A stretch of 64,000 nucleotides of DNA from the NCBI GenBank assembly GCA_017440565.1, contig JAFSHA010000097.1:1-64000 (forward strand). Direction: 5' to 3'. Below are positions 32,245 to 42,268 of the stretch, one piece after another. Made by a program: the position numbers and the translations under genes. The notes under the pieces were generated by a model that saw only the letters and a program-made list of their open reading frames with translations, had not been told where the DNA came from and did no database searches. The first letter of the stretch is position 1, and every line of letters begins with the position of its first letter. Source of the stretch: Eggerthellaceae bacterium (GTDB lineage: Bacteria; Actinomycetota; Coriobacteriia; Coriobacteriales; Eggerthellaceae).

Positions 32245-35200
32245 CTACTGTGCGGCGCCCTTCGTCTCTAGGTTCGCCTTTGCCACGCTGATCATGAGCT
32301 TGATGCGGTTGAGCTGGTTGACCTCGGAGGCGCCGGGGTCGTAGTCAACTGCCACGATGTTGCTCTCGGGGTAGAGACGGCGCAGCTCCTTGATGGTCGC
32401 TTTGCCTACCACGTGGTTGGGCAGGCATGCGAAGGGCTGCGTGCACACGATGTTCGGCGCGCCCGAATGAATGAGCTCCACCATCTCGCCGGTAAGCAGC
32501 CAGCCTTCGCCCATGGAGTTGCACAGGCTCAGCACCTGCTCGGCGTACTCGGCTACCTTGAAGATGCTTGCAGGCGGATCGAATCGCGTCGATGCCGCCA
32601 AAGCGTCGTTCACCGGCTTGCGCAGGCGCTCAAGCGCGTTGATGGCGATGCGCATGCCGATGGCGCCCTTGCGGCTGCGGCCAAGCGGCTTTTCCTGGAA
32701 GATGGCGCCGGCCATGCCGAAGAGGAAGAACTCGATAAGGCCCGGCACCACGGCTTCGCAGCCTTCGCGTTCGATAACCTCGACGATCTGGTTGTTGGCG
32801 GTGGGGTGGAACTTCACCAGGATCTCGCCGACCACACCGACGCGCGGTTTGGTGCCCTCGCCCTGCAGCGGCAGCGTGTCGAAGTCGTCGATGATGGATC
32901 GGCAGGTGCGCTTGAACTCGGCGTACTTCAGGCCGCGGGCCAGCTGCGCCTTGCAAATGGCGTTCCAATGCTCGTACAGGGCGTTTGCCGCGCCCGCCTG
33001 GGCCTCGTAGGGCCTCGTGCGGTAGAGCACCTGCATGAGCAAATCGCCGTACAGCAGGGCGTAGATAGCCTGCAACAGCATCTTCGGCGTTACCTTGAAG
33101 CCGGAATTGCGCTCGCCAACGTCCTTGAACGAAAGCGAGATGACCGGGATGTGCTCGAGCCCCACCGACTTGAGCGCCTTGCGGATAAGCGCGATGTAGT
33201 TGGTGGCGCGGCAGCCGCCGCCCGTTTGCGTGATGATGATGGCCAGCTTGTCGGTGTCGTAGCGACCGCTCATGACAGCTTCCATGACCTGGCCGGTCGT
33301 GAGGATGGACGGGTAGCAGATGTCGTTGTTGACGTACTTGAGGCCTGCGTCAACCGCGCCCGTGTCGACGGAGGGAAGCAGCTCGAGGTTGTAGCCGAAG
33401 CGGTGGAAGATGTCGATCAGCAGGTCGAAGTGAATGGGGGCCATCTGCGGTGCCAGGATGGTGTAGCCTTCAGCCTTCATCTGCTCGGTGTACTCGGCGC
33501 GCGGGAAGGCGCTCGAGGCGCTTGCGCGCTGGGCGATCTGCGCAGCCACCACGTCGGCGCTCACCTTCTCGGTGAAGCTTTTGGGAACCAGCTCGTCGAT
33601 CTTGGAAAGGTCGATTCCCGCGCACACGCTGCAGCCATCGGGCGGGCAGGCGGTGCAGGCGTCATCGCCTGCGTTCGCGGCTTCGGCAGTGGCCTTCTCG
33701 CTTTCCATCTGGTCTTTCAGCGCGGCAAGCAGGCTGCGCACGCGAATGCGCGCGGCGCCGAGGTTGGACACCTCGTCAATCTTGAGCACGGTGTACACCT
33801 TGCCGGCGGCCTCGAGGATCTCCTGCACCTGGTCGGTGGTGACGGCGTCCAGGCCGCAGCCGAAGCTGTTGAGCTGGATGAGGTCGAGGTCTTTGCGCTG
33901 CGTGGCCACCTTCGCCGAAGCGTAGAGGCGCGTGTGGTACATCCACTGGTCGACCGCGCGAATGGGGCGCTCCATATGCGCGAGGTGCGCGATGGAGTCT
34001 TCCGTGAGCACGGCCAGCCCGAAGCTGTTCAAAAGCTCGGGGATGGCGTGGTTGATCTCGGGGTCGTTGTGGTAAGGGCGGCCCGCCAGCACGATGCCGT
34101 GCGTGCCCGTCTTTTCCATCCAGGCAAGCGTCTCCACGCCGGCGCGGCGCATGTCGCGCTTGAACGCCTCGTCCTCGGCCCAGGCAGCCTCCACGGCGGC
34201 GGTAATCTCGGCGCGCGTCGGCAGGCTTCCACAGCGCTCCATGACGTCGCGGTACGTGCTGCAAAGCTCGACGTACAGGCGCTCGGCCAGCTTCTCCTTG
34301 TCGTAGTAGGGAAGCCACGGGTTCAGGAACCGGCGCGTTTCGTCGTGGATCTCGTCGATGTTGAGGCGAAGCGCCTCGGGGTAGCTTGCCACGATGGGGC
34401 AGTTGAAATGGTTGCCCGCCGTGTCGTCTTCCTTGCGCTCCCACTTCGCGCAGGGCATCCAGATGAAGTCGGGGTTCTTGTCAAGCAGGTTCATGATGTG
34501 GCCGTGCGAGAGTTTGGCCGGGTAGCACACGCTTTCAGACGGCATGGACTCAATGCCCGCCTCGTAGGTTGCCTTCGTGGAAGGATCGGATGCCACGACG
34601 CGGAAACCGAGCTTGGTGAAGAACGTGAACCAGAACGGGTAGTTCTCGTACATGTTGAGCGCGCGCGGAATGCCCACCGTGCCGCGGGTCTTCTCTTCGT
34701 CCGAAAGCGGCGTGTAGTGATCGAACAGGCGCTTGGACTTGTAGTCGTAAAGATTGGGGATGTCCTTGGTCTCGTCGTGAGTGCCGGCGCCCTTCTCGCA
34801 GCGATTGCCCGTGATGAAGCGACGGTTCTTGCCCGTTGCCGGGTCTTTTCCGAAGTCGTTTACGGTGAGCAGGCAGGCGTTCGGGCATGCCTTGCAGCGC
34901 ACGGTTCGGTGCGTGGGCGCCAAAGCCTCAAGCTGCTCAAGCGTTAGGAGGGAAGAATCGGTGCCCGAAACGGCCCTGTCCCGCGCAAGCAGGGCGGCGC
35001 CGTAAGCGCCCATGTTGCCGGCGATGTCGGGACGCACGGCGTTTACGCCGGAGAGCTGCTCGAAGGCGCGCAGCACCGCATCGTTGAGGAACGTGCCGCC
35101 CTGCACGATGACCTTTTCGCCCACGTCATGCGGGTCGCGGATCTTAATGACCTTGAACAGGGCGTTCTTGATGACGGAAATGGCCAAGCCGGCGGCGATA

Positions 35201-36882
35201 TCGCCCACCGTGGCGCCTTCCTTTTGAGCTTGCTTCACGCGGCTGTTCATGAACACGGTGCAGCGGCTGCCCAGGTCGACGGGGTTTTCGGCGCGGTTGG
35301 CCGTCTTGGCGAATTCGGAGACGTCGAGGTTCAGGCCGCTCGCGAAGCTTTCGATGAAGCTGCCGCAGCCCGAAGAGCACGCCTCGTTGAGCATGATGTG
35401 GTCGATCACGCCGTCCTTCACGCGCAGGCACTTCATGTCCTGGCCGCCGATATCAAGGATGAATTCGACGCCGGGCAGCATCTCCTGCGCTCCGCGAAGG
35501 TGCGCCACCGTCTCGATTTCGCCGGAGTCAACGCGCAGAGCCTCGAGCAGCAGGCCTTCGCCGTAGCCGGTAACGGTGGCATGCCCGATGGTTACCTTCG
35601 GGTTGCCGTCTCCGTCTGTCGGCAGGCTGGCGTACAGGTTCGCCAGCGCCGTCTTCGCGCAGCCTAGGACATCGCCTTTGTTGGAGGCGTACGTCGACCA
35701 CAGGATCTCGCCCTCTTCGCCGATGAGCGCGGCTTTGAACGTGGTGGAGCCGGCGTCGATGCCCAGATAGGCCGTGCCTTCGTAGTCGGCCAGGCTTCCG
35801 CGGCGCACGACTTCCTGATCATGGCGGGCTTTGAACTCGGCGTATTCCTCCTCGCTGGCAAACAGCGCGGGCAGGCGCACCACTTCGGAGCCCTGCATGT
35901 CGCCCAGGCTCTCGAGACGCTCGAGGACGTCGGCCAGGCGCTCGGGAATCTCGTTTTCAGCGGCCGCGCCCGCAATGGCGCAACCGGAGGCTACGAACAG
36001 GTGCGCGTTGTCGGGCACGATGATGTGCTCTTCGTCAAGCTCGAGCGTTGCGTAGAAACGCTTGCGCAGCTCGGGGAGGTACTGCAAAGGGCCGCCCAGG
36101 AAAGCGACGTGGCCGCGAATGGGACGTCCGCACGCCAGGCCCGAGATGGTCTGCGTGACCACCGACTGGAAGATGGAGGCCGCGATGTCCTCCTTGCGCG
36201 CGCCTTCGTTCAAAAGCGGCTGCACGTCGGTTTTCGCGAACACGCCGCAGCGGCTGGCGATGGGGTAGATGGTCGTGTGCTTTTCCGCCAACTCGTTCAG
36301 GCCGCCCGCATCGGTGTTCAAAAGCGCTGCCATCTGGTCGATGAACGCACCCGTGCCGCCAGCGCAGGTGCCGTTCATGCGTTGCTCGATGCCGTTGTCG
36401 AAGTAGATGATCTTGGCGTCTTCGCCGCCCAGCTCGATAGCGACGTCGGTTTTGGGGATAAACGCCTCGACCGCCGTCTTCGACGCGATGACCTCCTGCA
36501 CGAACTCCAGGTCGAGCCACTGCGAGAGCAAAAGCCCGCCCGAGCCGGTGATGGCGATAGTCATGCACTCGGTGGGGAAGTGCTCGCAGGCCTCCTTCAG
36601 CACCTCGACGATGGTGGCGCGCACGTCGGCGTGATGGCGACGGTACACCGCCCACACGATCTCGTTGGCGCGGTTGAGCACGGCAAGCTTCACCGTCGTG
36701 GATCCCACGTCAATGCCCAGGTGCAGGTCGACCTTGGCTGCATCGGCGTGGGTGAAGCGCTTGGCCAGCTTTTCGGCCGTGGCCGTGGCGGGGCACGTTT
36801 CGGTGCAGGCGTTCGTCATGGTTGTGTCCTTCGATTCGCACGTAGAGCAGGTGCTGTTTGGGCTAATGGGGGATGCATTCAT
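32245..36882 (-). CDS. Giant activase: two BadF-type ATPase domains, DUF2229 and HGD-like C-terminus
   Basis: The 1545-residue cytosolic protein fuses two ASKHA ATPase domains (first GIDVGSTTVK near 55 with LGGEDAKII and CAGGTGAFIDQ, second GIDAGSTTFK near 374 with DIGGQDMK and CSSGCGSFIESF), a DUF2229 region (about 685-1000, with CKACPNACLL and SESVCYPAKLSHG) and a C-terminal HGD-D-like part (about 1140-1500, NNDICYPS, TGGGCRATNY, CLPNHVVG). Such large proteins occur widely in anaerobes next to TetR genes; their substrate is not established. Starts at 36882 and 36819 both have AAGGA; the first is taken. A TetR gene ends 10 bp upstream, so they form one unit. It is distinct from the small activase at 4839-5645. 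Confidence 0.88.
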   Translation of the reverse strand: MNASPISPNSTCSTCESKDTTMTNACTETCPATATAEKLAKRFTHADAAKVDLHLGIDVGSTTVKLAVLNRANEIVWAVYRRHHADVRATIVEVLKEACEHFPTECMTIAITGSGGLLLSQWLDLEFVQEVIASKTAVEAFIPKTDVAIELGGEDAKIIYFDNGIEQRMNGTCAGGTGAFIDQMAALLNTDAGGLNELAEKHTTIYPIASRCGVFAKTDVQPLLNEGARKEDIAASIFQSVVTQTISGLACGRPIRGHVAFLGGPLQYLPELRKRFYATLELDEEHIIVPDNAHLFVASGCAIAGAAAENEIPERLADVLERLESLGDMQGSEVVRLPALFASEEEYAEFKARHDQEVVRRGSLADYEGTAYLGIDAGSTTFKAALIGEEGEILWSTYASNKGDVLGCAKTALANLYASLPTDGDGNPKVTIGHATVTGYGEGLLLEALRVDSGEIETVAHLRGAQEMLPGVEFILDIGGQDMKCLRVKDGVIDHIMLNEACSSGCGSFIESFASGLNLDVSEFAKTANRAENPVDLGSRCTVFMNSRVKQAQKEGATVGDIAAGLAISVIKNALFKVIKIRDPHDVGEKVIVQGGTFLNDAVLRAFEQLSGVNAVRPDIAGNMGAYGAALLARDRAVSGTDSSLLTLEQLEALAPTHRTVRCKACPNACLLTVNDFGKDPATGKNRRFITGNRCEKGAGTHDETKDIPNLYDYKSKRLFDHYTPLSDEEKTRGTVGIPRALNMYENYPFWFTFFTKLGFRVVASDPSTKATYEAGIESMPSESVCYPAKLSHGHIMNLLDKNPDFIWMPCAKWERKEDDTAGNHFNCPIVASYPEALRLNIDEIHDETRRFLNPWLPYYDKEKLAERLYVELCSTYRDVMERCGSLPTRAEITAAVEAAWAEDEAFKRDMRRAGVETLAWMEKTGTHGIVLAGRPYHNDPEINHAIPELLNSFGLAVLTEDSIAHLAHMERPIRAVDQWMYHTRLYASAKVATQRKDLDLIQLNSFGCGLDAVTTDQVQEILEAAGKVYTVLKIDEVSNLGAARIRVRSLLAALKDQMESEKATAEAANAGDDACTACPPDGCSVCAGIDLSKIDELVPKSFTEKVSADVVAAQIAQRASASSAFPRAEYTEQMKAEGYTILAPQMAPIHFDLLIDIFHRFGYNLELLPSVDTGAVDAGLKYVNNDICYPSILTTGQVMEAVMSGRYDTDKLAIIITQTGGGCRATNYIALIRKALKSVGLEHIPVISLSFKDVGERNSGFKVTPKMLLQAIYALLYGDLLMQVLYRTRPYEAQAGAANALYEHWNAICKAQLARGLKYAEFKRTCRSIIDDFDTLPLQGEGTKPRVGVVGEILVKFHPTANNQIVEVIEREGCEAVVPGLIEFFLFGMAGAIFQEKPLGRSRKGAIGMRIAINALERLRKPVNDALAASTRFDPPASIFKVAEYAEQVLSLCNSMGEGWLLTGEMVELIHSGAPNIVCTQPFACLPNHVVGKATIKELRRLYPESNIVAVDYDPGASEVNQLNRIKLMISVAKANLETKGAAQ

Positions 36883-36891
36883 GGTCGTTCC

Positions 36892-37551
36892 TTACAGCGT
36901 GATGGCTTCGCCGGGGTTGATGAACAGGAGCCTCATGGCGATGCGCGCCATCTCCTCGGAGCTTTCCTGCATGCCGGTCTCGATCCATCGAGTGATAACC
37001 CCCAGGTACGCCGATGCGTAAAACGCCACGTAGTAGTTGACGAAGGGGGTGGGGTTGTTTTGGTAGTGTTCGTTCAGGACGCTCATGATGAGCTTGGAGC
37101 ACACGGCGTCGCGCAGCTTCGGGCCGAAGCTGGCATCGCCTTTGGGGCCGAGCACGGCGTGCAGGAAGCTTCCCTGCTCGCGCAGGTAGTCGAAGAGCTC
37201 GACCAAGAAGGGCAGCGGTCGTTTGGCGATGCGGAAGCGCACGAGCTCGCGCAGCCCGACGCCGGTGATGGCCTTCTGGAAGCGATTGAGGTCGGCCAGA
37301 ATCTCGTCCTCGTAGGTGTGCAGCATGGTTTCTTTGTCGCGGAAATGGTTGTAGAACGTTCCGCGGTTGATGTTGGCGCGGGCGCAAAGCTCGCCTACGG
37401 TGATGCCCTCGAAGCCCTTTTCCTCGAGCAGGCTTACGAAGGCCTCGCGCAGGGCAAGCTGCGTGCGGGCGATGCGGGGGTCCTGCGAGGCGGCAGACGC
37501 TGCGCCCGTTTCGCAGTCGCAGGTGGTGATGTGTTCCAGCGTGGCGGTCAT
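36892..37551 (-). CDS. TetR/AcrR family regulator
   Basis: The 219-residue protein has an N-terminal TetR helix-turn-helix (about 30-75: VSLLEEKGFEGITVGELC, INRGTFYNHFRDKE) and a helical C-terminal domain of the type found with DhaS-like regulators. AGGAGG lies 3 bp before the ATG at 37551. It is the first gene of a two-gene unit with the giant activase and most likely represses it together with itself. The ligand is unknown. Confidence 0.9.
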   Translation of the reverse strand: MTATLEHITTCDCETGAASAASQDPRIARTQLALREAFVSLLEEKGFEGITVGELCARANINRGTFYNHFRDKETMLHTYEDEILADLNRFQKAITGVGLRELVRFRIAKRPLPFLVELFDYLREQGSFLHAVLGPKGDASFGPKLRDAVCSKLIMSVLNEHYQNNPTPFVNYYVAFYASAYLGVITRWIETGMQESSEEMARIAMRLLFINPGEAITL

Positions 37552-37851
37552 GGGCCTCCTAGCGTTCCGACGCGCGGTGCGAGACGGAAAATCAACACGT
37601 TGTCCAAAAAGCAATTCTATCAGCGTCAGTGGAAAGGTCAACGTACAGTAATCGACAAACTGTTGAATTTCCAGAAGCTTTTGATTCCCAGCTGGTGAGT
37701 TTCGCGACCAGCGCCGAGGTGTTGACCGAAAACGCGGCTTGTTTGCGTGCGGCGCTTCATCGGTTTGTTATCCTGATCGAATACGTTTTAGAGCAACTGC
37801 GGGCGCGCGCTTACGGGTGGGCGCCCTTTCCCCGAGAGGAACGGAGCGCGC
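37552..37851. other. Divergent control region of the tetR and UPF0210 genes
   Basis: These 300 bp separate divergent genes and should hold the TetR operator. Related sequences TTGTCCAAAA (about 37600-37609) and CGACAAACTGTTGAA (about 37652) are candidates but do not form a clear dyad. No small gene was found. Confidence 0.35.
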
Positions 37852-39216
37852 ATGCAGATCACCCCTGCTGAAATTGCCGAGACATTGGCCATGGTCAACA
37901 GGCAGAAACTGGATATCCGCACCATCACATTGGGCATCAACCTGCGCGGCTGCGTCGATAGCGACATCGACGCGCTGGCCCGCAAGGTCTACGACCGCAT
38001 GACCACCGCCGCCGAGCGCCTCGTGCCCACGGCCGAGCAGCTCGAGCGCGAGTTCGGCATCCCCATCGTGAACAAGCGCATCTCCGTCACCCCCATCGCC
38101 GAGATCTGCGCTGCCACTTCCGCGCGTGACCTCACGCCCATCGCGGTGGCCATGGACCGCGCCGGCAAGGAGGTTGGCGTCGACTTCGTGGGCGGCTTCT
38201 CGGCGCTCGTGCACAAGGGCGCGTCGAAATCCGACGAGAAGCTCATGGACTCCATCCCCTCGGCGCTTGCCGCAACCGAGCGCGTGTGCTCGTCGGTCAA
38301 CGTCGGCTCCACGCGCGCGGGCATCAACATGGATGCCGCGTTCAAGATGGCGGGCATCATCAAGAAGGCCGCCGAGGCCACGGCCGACCGTCAGTGCATC
38401 GGCGCGGGCAAGTTGGTGGTGTTCTGCAACGCGGTGGAGGACAACCCGTTCATGGCGGGTGCCTTCCACGGCTCCGGCGAAGCCGACGAGGTCATCAACG
38501 TGGGTGTTTCGGGCCCGGGCGTGGTGCGCGCGGTGTTGGCGAACCTTCCGCAAAGCGCCGATATCACCACGGTGGCCGAGGCCATCAAGTCCACCGCCTT
38601 CAAGATCACGCGCGCCGGCGAGCTCATGGCGCGCGAGGCGTCGCGCCGTTTGGGCGTGCAGAAGGGCATCTTGGATCTCTCGCTTGCCCCCACGCCCGCC
38701 GAGGGCGATTCCGTGGCCGAGATCCTCGAGGCTATCGGCGTGGGCACGTGCGGTGGCCCGGGCACCACGGCGGCGCTTGCCATGCTCAACGACGCGGTGA
38801 AGAAGGGCGGCGTCATGGCGTCTTCTTCGGTTGGCGGCCTTTCCGGCGCCTTCATCCCGGTGTCTGAGGACGCGGGCATGATCCGCGCGGCTGAGGCGGG
38901 TGCGCTGACGCTTGAGAAGCTCGAGGCCATGACGTGCGTGTGCTCGGTCGGCCTTGACATGATCGCCATCCCGGGCGACACCTCCATCGAGACCATCTTC
39001 GGCATCATCGCCGACGAATGCGCCATCGGCATGATCAACAACAAGACCACCGCAGTGCGCATCATCCCGGCTATCGGCAAGCAGGTAGGCGATCGCCTGG
39101 ACTTCGGCGGCCTTCTGGGCTATGCGCCGGTCATGCCCGTCAACCAAAACGCCGGCACCGTGTTCGCCCATCGCGGCGGCCGCATGCCCGCGCCCTTGAA
39201 CTCGCTGAAGAACTAG
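37852..39216 (+). CDS. UPF0210 (DUF711) family protein
   Basis: The 454-residue protein matches UPF0210 throughout: the start [20 protein letters not shown], the [17 protein letters not shown] block, [13 protein letters not shown], the [18 protein letters not shown]-like segment near 210 and [13 protein letters not shown]. The family relates in fold to glycyl-radical-type proteins, but its role is unknown. In many anaerobes it is paired with a small ACT-domain gene, which is not present here. GGAACGGAG precedes the ATG. Confidence 0.92.
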   Translation: MQITPAEIAETLAMVNRQKLDIRTITLGINLRGCVDSDIDALARKVYDRMTTAAERLVPTAEQLEREFGIPIVNKRISVTPIAEICAATSARDLTPIAVAMDRAGKEVGVDFVGGFSALVHKGASKSDEKLMDSIPSALAATERVCSSVNVGSTRAGINMDAAFKMAGIIKKAAEATADRQCIGAGKLVVFCNAVEDNPFMAGAFHGSGEADEVINVGVSGPGVVRAVLANLPQSADITTVAEAIKSTAFKITRAGELMAREASRRLGVQKGILDLSLAPTPAEGDSVAEILEAIGVGTCGGPGTTAALAMLNDAVKKGGVMASSSVGGLSGAFIPVSEDAGMIRAAEAGALTLEKLEAMTCVCSVGLDMIAIPGDTSIETIFGIIADECAIGMINNKTTAVRIIPAIGKQVGDRLDFGGLLGYAPVMPVNQNAGTVFAHRGGRMPAPLNSLKN

Positions 39217-39218
39217 CC

Positions 39219-40112
39219 GTGATAGCAGCTAAAACATACGATTCCACGCGCACGCAGGGCGGGCGGCTTATCATCTGCCCGACGCCTATCGGTAATTTGG
39301 GCGACATGCCCGCACGTGCCCTCGAGGCCCTTCGCAGCGCCGATGTGGTGTGTGCGGAGGACACGCGCGTGACTGGCAAGCTGCTTGCTGCTTTCGGCAT
39401 TGAGAAGCGGCTCGAGCGCTTGGACGAGGGGCTTATCGGCGCCCGTGCGGAGGGCATCACAGAGCGCGTGCTGGCAGGCGAGGTCATCGCGTATTGCTCG
39501 GACGCCGGCATGCCGGGCGTGTCGGACCCCGGTCTTCGCCTGGTGGCCGCGGCGCGCGAGGCGGGCGCTACCGTGGAGGTTCTGCCAGGGCCTACGGCCG
39601 CGGCGACGGCCTATGTTGCCAGCGGCAGCCCCAACCCCTGCTTCTACTTTGGCGGCTTCTTTCCCCGCAAGGCAGGCGAGCAGCGCGTGTTGCTCGAGTC
39701 GCTTAAGGCTCTTGATGCTGCGCTTATCTTCTACGAAAGCCCCAATCGTCTCGTGGCCGCGCTGCGCGCCATCGAGGAGGCCTTGCCGCTGCGCACCGTC
39801 ACCGTCTGTCGCGAGCTTACCAAGCTGCATGAGGAGGTTGCACGTGGGAGTGCCGCCGAGCTGGCCGCCTTCTTCGAAGAGCGTGTGCAGGCAGGCGGCA
39901 TCAAGGGCGAGATCGTCATCGTGGTGGACGGCCCTTCGGCTGCCGAGGAAGCTGCCGGTAAGGCCGATTCCGCGGCAAGCGCCGCCGATCTGGCCGCCAA
40001 GCTTGCCGCCGAGGGCCTGCGCACCAAAGACATCGCCAAACGCCTTGCCGTCGAGTGCGGCATCTCCCGCAACGAGGCCTACGACCTCGCCATGGCCGCC
40101 ACGAAGGGCTAA
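39219..40112 (+). CDS. rsmI: 16S rRNA C1402 ribose 2'-O-methyltransferase
   Basis: The 297-residue protein is a tetrapyrrole-methylase-fold RNA methyltransferase. Clear blocks are LIICPTPIGNLGDMPARAL, CAEDTRVTGKLL, YCSDAGMPGVSDPG, LPGPTAAATAYVASG and FYESPNRL. RsmI 2'-O-methylates C1402 in the decoding centre. The GTG at 39219 is taken as start because it lies 2 bp after the UPF0210 stop; the RBS is weak and coupling with the upstream gene is likely. An extra C-terminal helical tail with an ERxGISRNEAY-like motif is normal in the family. Confidence 0.92.
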   Translation: MIAAKTYDSTRTQGGRLIICPTPIGNLGDMPARALEALRSADVVCAEDTRVTGKLLAAFGIEKRLERLDEGLIGARAEGITERVLAGEVIAYCSDAGMPGVSDPGLRLVAAAREAGATVEVLPGPTAAATAYVASGSPNPCFYFGGFFPRKAGEQRVLLESLKALDAALIFYESPNRLVAALRAIEEALPLRTVTVCRELTKLHEEVARGSAAELAAFFEERVQAGGIKGEIVIVVDGPSAAEEAAGKADSAASAADLAAKLAAEGLRTKDIAKRLAVECGISRNEAYDLAMAATKG

Positions 40113-40167
40113 ACGGGCATTCCTCGGATCCCGTCTGTGCGAAAAACGCCTCGATTTCAAGCTCGAT

Positions 40168-40222
40168 TTTACATAAACCTTACGTTTGCCTTGCAAGGGC
40201 TTGAAGACGGCACGGCTATACT
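40168..40222 (+). promoter_or_regulatory. PHO-box-like repeats and -10 box of the Na/Pi cotransporter
   Basis: Four related hexamers occur with exact 11-bp period: TTTACA (40168), CTTACG (40179), CTTGCA (40190) and TTGAAG (40201). They are followed by TATACT at 40217-40222. Repeats of TTNACA type every 11 bp resemble the PhoP box of Gram-positives. The last repeat lies over the -35 position, as in activator-dependent pho promoters, and the gene downstream is a phosphate transporter. Confidence 0.5.
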
Positions 40223-40335
40223 GCTTCGGGCGCAATTTGCGGCTATCGCGAAGCGTGCCCGAAGCAGCAAGCCTTCCGCTTGACGCGCGCCCGCAAATCG
40301 GGCAAATGCCAAGCGGACTCACGCAAGGAAGAACT

Positions 40336-42114
40336 ATGCATGATATCTTGATGGTCGGCCTCGCCCTCTTCGGTGGCCTTGCCATCTTCATTTACGGCAT
40401 GAATCTCATGAGCGAGAACTTGCAGAAGGTGGCCGGCGAGCGCATGCGCTCGGTTCTGGCCCTTCTTACGAAGAACCCCGTGATGGGCGTTTTGGCGGGC
40501 GCGCTCGCTACGGCCGTCCTGCAAAGTTCGTCGGCCACCACCGTCATGGCCATCGGCTTCGTTTCTGCCCGTCTCATGGGCTTGCCGCAGGCCATCTCCA
40601 TCATCTTCGGCGCCAACATCGGCACCACCATCACCGCCCAGATCGTCGCCTTTAAGATCACGGACTATATCATGCTGTTCGTCTTCTTGGGCTTCCTCGT
40701 GTACTTCATCGGAAAGAAGGAGCGTACCAAGTCGCTCGGCCTTTCCATTTTCGGCTTCGGCCTGTTGTTCCTGGGGATCGACACCATGGGCGATGCAATG
40801 AAGCCCCTTGCTGAAAACCCCGTGTTCACCGACCTCATTGCCCAGGTTGCCAACGTGCCGGTGCTCGGCGTGCTTGTCGGTACCGTTATGACGCTTGTCG
40901 TGCAAAGCTCTTCGGCAACCATCGCCGTATTGCAGAACTTTGCCTCGCAGGCTGGCCCCGACGGCGTCACCAGCGTGCTCGGGCTTGTTGGCGCCCTGCC
41001 TATCTTGCTTGGCGACAACATCGGCACCACCATCACGGCCGTCATGGCTTCCATCGGCCAGTCGCGCAACGCCAAGCGCGTAGCTCTTTCGCACTGCCTG
41101 TTCAACGTGTCGGGCGCGCTGCTGTTCATCTGGTTCATCCCGCAGTGGGCTGCGTTAATTCAGTTCATCACGCCAGGCCCCGAGGTCGAGGTCATCTCGC
41201 GTCAGATTGCGAACGCTCATACCTTCTTCAACTGCTGCATGACGCTTCTCTGGCTTCCGCTCATCGGCATTATGGCCAAGATCGTCACCAAGGCCATTCC
41301 CGACGTGCCGCGCCCCGATCGAACCATCGTCGAGAACATCGATCGCCTGGCCCGTCCGCTCTACCTTGATCAGAAGCTTGCCGCTCAACCTGCCGCTGCG
41401 CTGCAGATCGTGGCTCAGGAGGTTATCCGTTGCGGTCAGATCGTGCACGGAACTATTGTCGAGACGGTGCAGGCTGCGAAGACCAAGGACGCTGACCTTA
41501 TCCAGGGCGTGATCGAGCGAGCCGATGCCACCGACGCGCTGTGCGAGAAGATCCTCGACTTCATCACCGACATGTTCGCCTCGGGCGTGCTTACCGAGGA
41601 GCAGGCGGCGCAAACCACCGGCGTGGTGCGCATCGTCAACGAGCTGCAGCGTGCAAGCCAGCAGTGCAAGCTTATGGCCGACAATCTCAAGGGTGACTTC
41701 TCCGACTATTCCGAGAAGGCAACCACGAGTCTCATCGAGGCGCTTGAGGTGGTCGAGGCCATGTTCGACAGCGCCATCATGGCCGTCAAGACCAACGATC
41801 TGGACCACGTGCGCGCTACGCTCAACCGTCAGGACAAGGTTCTCGAGCTTGACATGCGCATGCGTCGCGAGCACATGAAGCGCGTGGCGGCTGGCGAGTG
41901 CGACCCCATGCACCGCAACAGCTTCGTCATGATGATCAACGAGATCGACCGCGTTTCGAACAGCTGTGTGAGCATCGTCGACACCGTGTCCTCCGATCGC
42001 GTGAACTTCGGCTTCTTCGTAACGCCCGAGGCTATCGAGCAGGCCAACGAGGCCCTGCCCGTCGAGCTGGCTCAGGAGGCCGAAGCCGCCAACCGTCGTC
42101 GCGCCTTCCGCTAA
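40336..42114 (+). CDS. Na+/phosphate cotransporter with C-terminal PhoU domain
   Basis: The 592-residue membrane protein has two NaPi-II repeats, each with the signature QSSSATT/QSSSATI and GANIGTT/GDNIGTT (residues about 56-105 and 193-235). A helical PhoU-like domain fills residues about 360-590. This is the NptA-type transporter common in bacteria, importing phosphate with sodium. AAGGAAG precedes the ATG at 40336. The upstream region has PHO-box-like repeats, which supports phosphate control. Confidence 0.92.
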   Translation: MHDILMVGLALFGGLAIFIYGMNLMSENLQKVAGERMRSVLALLTKNPVMGVLAGALATAVLQSSSATTVMAIGFVSARLMGLPQAISIIFGANIGTTITAQIVAFKITDYIMLFVFLGFLVYFIGKKERTKSLGLSIFGFGLLFLGIDTMGDAMKPLAENPVFTDLIAQVANVPVLGVLVGTVMTLVVQSSSATIAVLQNFASQAGPDGVTSVLGLVGALPILLGDNIGTTITAVMASIGQSRNAKRVALSHCLFNVSGALLFIWFIPQWAALIQFITPGPEVEVISRQIANAHTFFNCCMTLLWLPLIGIMAKIVTKAIPDVPRPDRTIVENIDRLARPLYLDQKLAAQPAAALQIVAQEVIRCGQIVHGTIVETVQAAKTKDADLIQGVIERADATDALCEKILDFITDMFASGVLTEEQAAQTTGVVRIVNELQRASQQCKLMADNLKGDFSDYSEKATTSLIEALEVVEAMFDSAIMAVKTNDLDHVRATLNRQDKVLELDMRMRREHMKRVAAGECDPMHRNSFVMMINEIDRVSNSCVSIVDTVSSDRVNFGFFVTPEAIEQANEALPVELAQEAEAANRRRAFR

Positions 42115-42268
42115 TCGAACGTATCCGAAGCGCCCGGTCTGTCCATTTGGTGTCTGGCGCCAAATGGGCGTGAATCGGGCGCTTCGGGCGTATAATGATT
42201 CTTCCGCTTTGCGCGCGGGGGCTTCGGCGCCCGCGCGTCTTCATGTTTCGGATTCGGAAGGTTTGCCC

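Noticed and set aside
32413-34947. 844-codon open frame on the plus strand
   Set aside because: It is antisense to the giant activase, whose Cys and ATP motifs are intact. No domain in the plus frame.
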